From assembly GCA_023409735.1 (NCBI GenBank), contig JAEYRB010000008.1, positions 1-19,168 on the forward strand: a stretch of DNA of 19,168 bases. Reading direction: 5' to 3'. The position numbers and the translations under genes were made by a program. Below, piece by piece: positions 13,250 through 19,168 of this stretch. Position 1 is the first letter of the stretch; each line of letters starts with the position of its first letter. Below the pieces are notes generated by a model. The model was not told the DNA's origin and ran no database searches. It was given only the letters and a program-made list of their open reading frames with translations. Origin of the DNA: Bacillota bacterium. GTDB taxonomy: Bacteria; Bacillota; Clostridia; Acetivibrionales; DTU013.

Positions 13250-13582
13250 ATGGAAAAAATTGTTGAATTAGTGGGCAATAGGATACGAGAATTAAGGAAA
13301 AAAAGCAGACTAAGCCAGGAAGAGCTTGCAGATATGGCAAAAATTCATACTGCTCATTTGGGAAGGATAGAGAGGGGAGAAGAAAACCCGACACTTGAGA
13401 CTATTGAGAAGATTATACATGCACTGGATATTTCTATTGGAGAGTTTTTTAATTTTAATGATTATTCCGAAAATGATTTTTCTGTAAATAAAATCGTGAC
13501 TTATCTTAATGGTATGACAGTAGAAGAAAGAGAAGATGTATATAGAACGGTAAAAATATTGAATAAGTGGAAGAGCAAATAA
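13250..13582 (+). CDS. XRE-family transcriptional regulator (SinR-like)
   Basis: This 110-residue protein has an N-terminal cro/C1-type helix-turn-helix at about residues 8-62: VGNRIRELRKKSRLSQEELADMAKI, then HTAHLGRIERGEENPTLETIEKIIHALDISIGEFF. The tail (63-110) carries no known domain but has a predicted helical VNKIVTYLNGMTVEEREDVYRTVKIL, probably for dimerisation. GAGGTG precedes ATG 13250. TTGACA at 13207-13212 and a TATAAT at 13214-13219 are nearly abutting, so the real promoter pairing is unclear. It is divergent from the Spo0E-like gene, an arrangement suggesting it may regulate that gene or itself, as SinR-type proteins do in sporulation and biofilm control. The target is inferred. 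Confidence 0.88.
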   Translation: MEKIVELVGNRIRELRKKSRLSQEELADMAKIHTAHLGRIERGEENPTLETIEKIIHALDISIGEFFNFNDYSENDFSVNKIVTYLNGMTVEEREDVYRTVKILNKWKSK

Positions 13583-13766
13583 AGTTCATAAAGTATTTCT
13601 TCCTAAAAATAGACGAAGCAGCTGTGATGCGCTTCAAGCTCATATTTGTTGACATTTGGGAAAGTGATTGATTGTTCCCTGCTATCAAAAAAGTACAACA
13701 TTACTGTTTATCTCCTGTATGAAATAATCACAAGTACGATAAAATATGATGATAGGAGATGACCTT

Positions 13767-14621
13767 GTGAAAAGAAAGATATTTAACTTATTATGCAGCA
13801 TTCTTATTATTGCCTTATTGATTGGATCATTCAGTCCATCCGCTGAAGCAAAGGAGCTCCCGGTTCAGCTTCCAATAATTATGTACCATCAAATCAATAA
13901 TGCACCTCGAACCTGCAATGAGTTTACTGTGTCGGATGAAATGTTTGAAAATGACATTAAATACCTAAGTGAAAATGGATATACTTCAATTACAACTAAA
14001 GAACTTTTAGCTTACTGCAAAGGTGATACAGTACTTCCTGAGAAGCCTATTCTCATTACCATTGATGATGGATATGAGAGCTTTGTTAAATATGCCAAGC
14101 CTGTTTTAGAGCGATATGGTATGAATGTTGTTTTATCTATAGTGGGAAGCTACACTGACAAATACACTGAGATAAAGGAGCATTGCTTCAGTTACAGCTA
14201 CTTTTCGTGGAAAACGTTATCGGAGCTGCAGCAATCTCCTGCAATCGAGTTTGCAGTTCATTCCTATGATATGCATAAGCTTAAGGATCGAAGAGGTTGT
14301 AGGATAAAGCCGGGTGAAAGCTATGAAGACTATAACAAGGCCCTAAATGATGACTTGGAAAAGGTTGAAGATAGATTTCAAGAATATCTAAAAATCAAAC
14401 CGTATGTTTTTGCATACCCCTACGGACTCGTTTGTAAAGAAGCAAAAGAAATCCTAGAGCAGCGAGGTTACCAGATTTTGTTCACGTGTGAGGAAGGCGT
14501 AAATGAACTGACAGGGGATAAAGAGGAACTGTTGAAACTTAAGCGTTTTAACCGCTCCGGGAATCTATCTCAGAAGCGGTTTTTCGCGAAAATTGAAAAC
14601 AATAATTATTGTACAGACTGA
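13767..14621 (+). CDS. Secreted polysaccharide deacetylase (NodB/CE4 family)
   Basis: This 284-residue exported protein has a signal peptide VKRKIFNLLC...AEA at residues 1-28 (probable cleavage after SPSAEA). The CE4/NodB domain shows PIIMYHQI (36-43), motif 1 LITIDDGYES (97-104, with D100 and D101), the metal-binding HSYDMH (H165, H170) and motif 3 FAYPYGLV. The likely role is N-deacetylation of peptidoglycan or another surface polysaccharide, acting outside the membrane. I prefer GTG 13767 over ATG 13746, because AGGAG at 13754-13758 lies inside the longer form at ideal spacing and the signal peptide then begins with VKRK. It is downstream of the XRE gene with 184 bases between. The substrate is not determinable. 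Confidence 0.92.
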   Translation: MKRKIFNLLCSILIIALLIGSFSPSAEAKELPVQLPIIMYHQINNAPRTCNEFTVSDEMFENDIKYLSENGYTSITTKELLAYCKGDTVLPEKPILITIDDGYESFVKYAKPVLERYGMNVVLSIVGSYTDKYTEIKEHCFSYSYFSWKTLSELQQSPAIEFAVHSYDMHKLKDRRGCRIKPGESYEDYNKALNDDLEKVEDRFQEYLKIKPYVFAYPYGLVCKEAKEILEQRGYQILFTCEEGVNELTGDKEELLKLKRFNRSGNLSQKRFFAKIENNNYCTD

Positions 14622-14685
14622 TTTAAGTTAAAAGCATTTCTACCATAAGGTAATGTGTCAATATTGATTGCCCATATTTGCCTGC

Positions 14686-15585
14686 CTAGACCACTTCGGA
14701 CAGAGCCAGCATTGCAATTCCTATCATGACTGCCATAATAAATAAATATTGCTTTCTCGTGAGCTTCTCTTTTAAAAATATTCGTGACAACAGCACTGAA
14801 AAGACGCTGTACGATGCTATAAGCGGAGCTGCGACAATGGCGTTCCTTGATATCGCAAAGACGTAGAAGAATTGGCCAATAGTTTCAAAGATGGCAGCTG
14901 CGCCCCTATCCTTTTCCTTAAGAAGGTTAAACGGCTCTTTCTTTACCTTTAATACAATAAAGGCGATTATTGCACAAATCAAAAATGTAAATTCATAAGC
15001 TAGGAGAGCTTCATCCTCACTTATAAGCGACAGCTCGTCAAGATATATGGCATCTGCGAAGGTGCCAAGACCATCAATGATGCAGTACAAAACAGGAAAA
15101 GCGATGGCTATTATCCCCTTGCGATATTTCTTATCGCTTTCATTCAGTACCAGCGTACTGTCTGCGTCGCGCTTTTCAGCAACTGCAAGCAAAAAGATTC
15201 CCAAGGTGATAATAATAATTGCTCCGGTTTCTAAAAAGCTAAGCGTGTGAGAGAAAAATACAAAAATTAATATAGCTGTAACAGCTCCTGAGGAGTTTTG
15301 GATCGGCGATGATATAGACAATTCTATATACCTAAGCCCAAAATACCCTATAGCCATAGACAAAATATACATGAATGAAACCGGGAAATATGTCAATAGG
15401 CTTACAGGAGAAAAAGCTATATTATTAATAAGCATGTATCCTATGCCATGTATTCCCATAACAAGACCAACCATTATGACCGTTTTAATATGACTTTGTT
15501 TATCATCAGGCGCAGCACCCTTTTTATAAAACAAATCTGCAAAAGCCCAGGATAATGTTGTAAGAAGCGCAAAAATCAACCACAT
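14686..15585 (-). CDS. EamA-family (DMT superfamily) transporter
   Basis: This 299-residue membrane protein has ten predicted hydrophobic segments in two five-helix EamA halves, the usual length and layout of drug/metabolite transporters. The first half has LTTLSWAFADLFYKKGA with the conserved tryptophan, and the helix around IELSISSPIQNSSGAVTAIL. The second ends in ASYSVFSVLLSRIFLKEKLTRKQYLFIMAVMIGIAMLAL, the classic (F/L)LKE(K/R)(L/P) hinge of the family. A hydrophilic loop at about 133-150 separates the halves. The direction and substrate are unknown; this family includes amino-acid and metabolite exporters. The start at 15585 has GAGGTAAAA upstream. It converges on the deacetylase gene with no obvious terminator in the 64-base gap. 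Confidence 0.9.
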   Translation of the reverse strand: MWLIFALLTTLSWAFADLFYKKGAAPDDKQSHIKTVIMVGLVMGIHGIGYMLINNIAFSPVSLLTYFPVSFMYILSMAIGYFGLRYIELSISSPIQNSSGAVTAILIFVFFSHTLSFLETGAIIIITLGIFLLAVAEKRDADSTLVLNESDKKYRKGIIAIAFPVLYCIIDGLGTFADAIYLDELSLISEDEALLAYEFTFLICAIIAFIVLKVKKEPFNLLKEKDRGAAAIFETIGQFFYVFAISRNAIVAAPLIASYSVFSVLLSRIFLKEKLTRKQYLFIMAVMIGIAMLALSEVV

Positions 15586-15876
15586 ACGTTTTACCTCGTT
15601 AACCCAAATTTATAAATGTACTTTGCCCAGAGTAGAATAACATGCATGTAATTTAACGCTCAACTCATTTTTACCGGTCAAACCGGCCATCCATTAGTTT
15701 AAATGTCCGGATCATCTTCTGTAGAAATGAGTGCAAACAATGTTTTATAATAACGATTGCATGTGTCTTATCCTTCCTCAATTTTTTTGGCCTTTCTATT
15801 GTACCAACTTTGCTTTATAGAATCTAGATAGGAATAAAGCCTTATGGTGAACTTGTACTAAAACTATATTAAATAT

Positions 15877-15898
15877 ATTACTGACACATGTCAATAAT
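15877..15898. promoter_or_regulatory. 22-bp dyad, possible operator
   Basis: ATTACTGACA, spacer CA, TGTCAATAAT: ten-base arms with one mismatch. It lies in the 549-base intergenic gap 15586-16134 between the divergent EamA and SLH genes, about 30 bases before a TATAAT (15929-15934) with a poor -35. A regulator of either gene may bind it. The rest of the gap holds CCGGT-CAA-ACCGG (15674-15686), a second TATAAT at 16038 and AT-rich filler. Confidence 0.3.
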
Positions 15899-16134
15899 AG
15901 TTCGTTTTAAGTTTTATGTCAGTGGGAATATAATGTAAAATTAATATACATATCACAAAATAAATAGGAAAAATATAATAAAAAGTAGAAAATTTGTTAA
16001 AAATTAATGTTTACGAAAGTGGAAATTTTAGGTATAAGTATAATAGACGCAGAGTCTCTATATGTAATAAACATACAAGGTAGCAACAGATGTCTGTTTT
16101 TTTGTATAACAAGCAAAGGGGAGCATGGAAAAGC

Positions 16135-18924
16135 ATGAAAAAATATTTATGCATGATTATGGTTGTAGTTTTGATTTTTACTTCTTTAAGTATGCCTGCT
16201 TTTTGTGAATCGACAGATAGTGAAAAGGATATATTTATTGAAAAGATTGTCGATGCTGTCAGGGTTATTTTTAAAAAGGGGCCGAGGCATGAGGGGAAAG
16301 AAGCAACGGGTTTAGATACAGGTGGAAATGAAGTTTACACTGTGTATCCTAAAATAAGTGATGAGGTTGCAAATAAATTAATTGAAGAAAAGCTTCAGGA
16401 AGTCAGGTCTACTTGTCAGGAATATTCTCTTGAGGTTTTGAAGGAAGGCTTTGATGACTTCAAGAGGGAAATAAGTGAAACAGCTATGTTTGAGTGGTTT
16501 CCGTTATATGGGACCCCAAAGTATGTTGATCTGGTTTATTATTCAGACAATGCCTTTATTGATGCTGAGGTCAAGCTAGAGAATATGAAGGAAGAAAAAG
16601 AGAAGAATGAACAGAATAATAAATACTTGAGTACGTGGAGTAAGGGAATGCCATCAGTATGGGCAAGGGAGGGCGTCGATGAGGCTATTGGTAGTAATTA
16701 TGTGCCGGTAAGCCTTCAGTGTAATTACCAAAATATCATTACACGCGAAGAATTTGCCGAATTGGTGGTAACCGCTGTGTTTGAAGAATTTAATAAAGGA
16801 CTCGAGGAAATATACAAGAACAACAAAAAAGCTTGGGAGTTTGAAAAGCTTACAGTGGAAAATTTTCTGACAAAAGTATCATCGACTCAGAAGTTTAGCG
16901 ACACCAACAATGATTTTGTGACTGCTGCAAATATTTTAGGTATAGTTAACGGAAGTGACGGAAAATTCAATCCTAAAGGGGAAATAACAAGAGAACAAGT
17001 GGCAGTTATGATCCTTAATTATATTCAAACATGCCATACACTGATAGATTCGCGGCTTGAAAATTCGTTTGCAGAGAGGGAAATGGCGGATTTTAATAAA
17101 ATATCTAGCTGGGCCAAGGAGGCAGTAATCAGGGTGTACTCACCAGATATAATGAAAGGCACTGTAGCTCCTGTAGAATCTGATGATGGTGAGATAGTTA
17201 AAAAAGGAACTTTTGATTCTAAAGGTAAATTAACAAGAGAACAAGCTATATTAATTGTTCTGAATATGTTGAATCATATAGATCTATATGGTTCTAGTCA
17301 GACTTTAAAGCTACGTGGCTATGTTCCGGTAACAATGGATATGTTGATGTCAGGCTTTGTAATTGATGGTGATACCGTTAAAATGAAAAGGTCGGGATAT
17401 GATAACAAGGTCTACTCAATTGAAACATATATGTTTTGCGCGGATGCTTTAACAAAAACCAGCTATATCCTCAAATATGATTCTGAAATAATAGATTCTA
17501 TTTCCCTTGGAGGATATATAAGCTCTTACGTAAAAACCAAATCTGAAATGGAAAAGGTCGTATCAGGGAAACAGACCTATTATGACTATGGAATATTTAC
17601 AGTAGAGCACAACAAGAACGGATATCTTGTTGTAGTGTCGAAGTCGAAGAACAGTGGGTATTTCTGTGGGGACCACTACTATAAAAATGACAAGAACGTA
17701 GAGATCGAGCTAATAAATAAACCGACGGCTGCAGAAGGGTTAATTATTACAAAAAGCAGCTTTACTGATAGTGCATTAAAGCAGAAGGAAATAAATACAT
17801 TCGTGAATAACGATAGCGGGTATCCTCAGCAGCAATCATATAAAAACAAGTCCGGAAAATGGATCTATCCGGCTGCTACTCCGTTAGGGGTAACGGTGGG
17901 ATATGCCATAAAAATGAATAAGGAAGCATACTTAAATGGTAAAAAGATAAGTGTATTCAGTATTGGCGGAAAGGAAGCAATATTCCTGGATGAGCTCAAG
18001 GATTTTGGGTATGAATACAAAAAAATAACTGATAAAAGATTAGAGGAATATGGACAGATTCAAATATATAGGCCAAAGGCAGAGATACTTAAGGAATACA
18101 ATAAAAATGACAAGGTCAAGGGTAAGGAAGGTAATGCAATTTATACATTAGTAAGCGATGAGTATTGTATTGTTATATGGGATAAAGATAAGGGAGAAAG
18201 AATAGGGAGTGGTCTGAAGAGTTTTGTCGCAAGCTCAGGTGAGAGATTCATACTTGTTGATGAATTGTGGAATGATAACATGTTTTACCGGAATAAGTAT
18301 GGTTATACTGAGACTAGAGCGGAAGTCTTTAACCTTGAGGGGAACATTTATGGCCCGGTTTATTTGAGTAATAATGATTTGGCTATAGTTGAGCGCGGAA
18401 GCAAAGGTTCAATTGATATACACTTGCTGAGCATAAGTGAAAGTCGTAAATATTATACGAGTGGTTCTGATGAAAGAATATATTTTATAGCTCAAAGCTA
18501 TCCGACGTTATGTAATGATATTTTATCACCAAGAAAACTGGAAGCCTGGAAGGTTGCAGGTGATATAGTTTCTAGTTCAGTTAAATCAGATATGACTGAG
18601 ACAGAAAAGGCCGCTGCTTTAAAAGCCGCTCTTGATGAACATGGATATTATTATGACGGAGGAATGACCCAATACAACTGTCATGATGAGTATCAGGCAC
18701 TTGTAGAGAAATTTGCCAACTATCATGGGTGGTATGATGCATACAAGATGGTACTGGCACGAGCAGGAATTGATGTTTTTCCTGAATACGGAAATGAAGA
18801 TTGTGAAGATGATTATTCAAATAATGGATACCTGACCGGGGTAATATCTGCAAAGCTGGATGGAGTATGGCAGTATATAGAATTCCTTCCGCCGGAATAT
18901 AAGATACCCGGGATTGAGAATTGA
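16135..18924 (+). CDS. Secreted SLH protein with C-terminal transglutaminase-like fold (probably inactive)
   Basis: This is a 929-residue exported surface protein. The start chosen is ATG 16135 (MKKYLCMIMVVVLIF, a classic signal peptide cleaving near MPAFCE, residue 24) instead of the 15-residue-longer ATG 16090; AAAGGGGA lies at 16115-16122. An N-terminal helical domain (about 25-170) precedes three SLH repeats: 174-216 (ending IITREEFAELVV), 253-297 (KFSDTNNDFVTAANILG..FNPKGEITREQVAVMIL) and 311-380 (ending GKLTREQAILIVLNML, with an insertion). SLH repeats would bind cell-wall polymer. Residues 390-815 are unrecognised, beta-rich and Lys/Tyr/Asp-rich. Residues 818-915 follow the pattern of clostridial transglutaminase-like domains, but the catalytic Cys, His and Asp positions read Y863, T901 and E915. 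The role is unknown; a non-catalytic surface binder is inferred. Confidence 0.85.
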   Translation: MKKYLCMIMVVVLIFTSLSMPAFCESTDSEKDIFIEKIVDAVRVIFKKGPRHEGKEATGLDTGGNEVYTVYPKISDEVANKLIEEKLQEVRSTCQEYSLEVLKEGFDDFKREISETAMFEWFPLYGTPKYVDLVYYSDNAFIDAEVKLENMKEEKEKNEQNNKYLSTWSKGMPSVWAREGVDEAIGSNYVPVSLQCNYQNIITREEFAELVVTAVFEEFNKGLEEIYKNNKKAWEFEKLTVENFLTKVSSTQKFSDTNNDFVTAANILGIVNGSDGKFNPKGEITREQVAVMILNYIQTCHTLIDSRLENSFAEREMADFNKISSWAKEAVIRVYSPDIMKGTVAPVESDDGEIVKKGTFDSKGKLTREQAILIVLNMLNHIDLYGSSQTLKLRGYVPVTMDMLMSGFVIDGDTVKMKRSGYDNKVYSIETYMFCADALTKTSYILKYDSEIIDSISLGGYISSYVKTKSEMEKVVSGKQTYYDYGIFTVEHNKNGYLVVVSKSKNSGYFCGDHYYKNDKNVEIELINKPTAAEGLIITKSSFTDSALKQKEINTFVNNDSGYPQQQSYKNKSGKWIYPAATPLGVTVGYAIKMNKEAYLNGKKISVFSIGGKEAIFLDELKDFGYEYKKITDKRLEEYGQIQIYRPKAEILKEYNKNDKVKGKEGNAIYTLVSDEYCIVIWDKDKGERIGSGLKSFVASSGERFILVDELWNDNMFYRNKYGYTETRAEVFNLEGNIYGPVYLSNNDLAIVERGSKGSIDIHLLSISESRKYYTSGSDERIYFIAQSYPTLCNDILSPRKLEAWKVAGDIVSSSVKSDMTETEKAAALKAALDEHGYYYDGGMTQYNCHDEYQALVEKFANYHGWYDAYKMVLARAGIDVFPEYGNEDCEDDYSNNGYLTGVISAKLDGVWQYIEFLPPEYKIPGIEN

Positions 18925-19093
18925 TCAAGTATTTTAGCTAAGGCATTACTTATCTCAAAAAAGTGAAGGAAGGCTAGGTTCAGGGAAGAGAATATCTGGA
19001 GAAAATTATTTAGGCAATTGCTCAACAAGCTATAAATTCTGAGACGGTGTGAAATTTTCTCTGTAAATAGCTTTCTATGATAATTTTTATTGG

Positions 19094-19124
19094 GGCTTGT
19101 GAGCCACATTTTGGCTTGCAAGCC
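19094..19124 (+). other. Hairpin downstream of the SLH gene
   Basis: GGCTTG (19094-19099), AGCC and GGCT, then CAAGCC (19119-19124) form a stem with a 2x2 internal loop and loop ACATTTT. There is no T-run, so termination is doubtful. The remaining bases from 18925 to the window end contain no supported gene. Confidence 0.35.
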
Positions 19125-19168
19125 TTGATTACAATATAGTGAAAAGCAAATGGCATGTCAAGAGCGCC

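Noticed and set aside
13649..13680. TTGACA at 13649 as promoter of the deacetylase gene
   Set aside because: No acceptable -10 hexamer is found at 15-19 bases downstream.
16090..16134. SLH protein start at ATG 16090
   Set aside because: It would put 15 non-signal residues before a textbook signal peptide starting at M16135, and it lacks a good ribosome binding site.

Overview
The window reads as chromosome of a low-GC, spore-forming clostridial Firmicute. The case rests on AT-rich spacers, GGAGG-type ribosome binding sites, a YabG spore-coat protease, a Spo0E-like phosphatase, S-layer homology (SLH) proteins and an exact CcpA-type cre site. A cellulolytic or pectinolytic soil or gut clostridium (Ruminiclostridium/Acetivibrio-like) would fit, but that is inference. 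No tRNA, rRNA, CRISPR array, prophage or intact insertion sequence was seen.

Layout. 1-260: 3' end of an SLH protein, then a terminator. 562-1060: a possible 43-residue ORF overlapping a DUF6483-type gene. 1061-1704: a gene-poor stretch with a strong promoter and two copies (A, B) of a conserved structured element; B is followed by an intrinsic terminator just ahead of rsgA. 1705-4804: rsgA converging on yabG, then a cytidylate-kinase-like gene, with copy C of the element between the last two on the minus strand. 5011-6985: a small ACT-like (TM1266-type) gene, copy D, then uxaC behind a near-consensus promoter and a perfect cre/LacI-type palindrome. 7265-9641: an aldo/keto reductase, a tandem hairpin repeat, a 37-residue ORF, a prolyl-tRNA-editing-type deacylase and cdd. 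9713-12723: an inverted repeat that may be an insertion-sequence remnant, ilvE, and a divergent GltS-type transporter. 12874-15585: a Spo0E-like gene divergent from an XRE regulator, a secreted polysaccharide deacetylase and an EamA transporter. 16135-18924: a 929-residue secreted SLH protein ending in what looks like a catalytically dead transglutaminase fold.

Functionally the genes are mostly single transcription units: housekeeping (rsgA, cdd, ilvE, deacylase), sugar-acid catabolism (uxaC), sporulation control (yabG, spo0E-like) and cell surface (SLH proteins, deacetylase). The least explained feature is the four-copy element (A-D). It has an upstream mini-hairpin, an invariant CTAC(A/G)GCAAAAAG linker, and a CGAG-loop-CTCG hairpin whose G-rich loop can pair with a downstream C-run. 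It could be an undescribed regulatory RNA family or a small mobile repeat.
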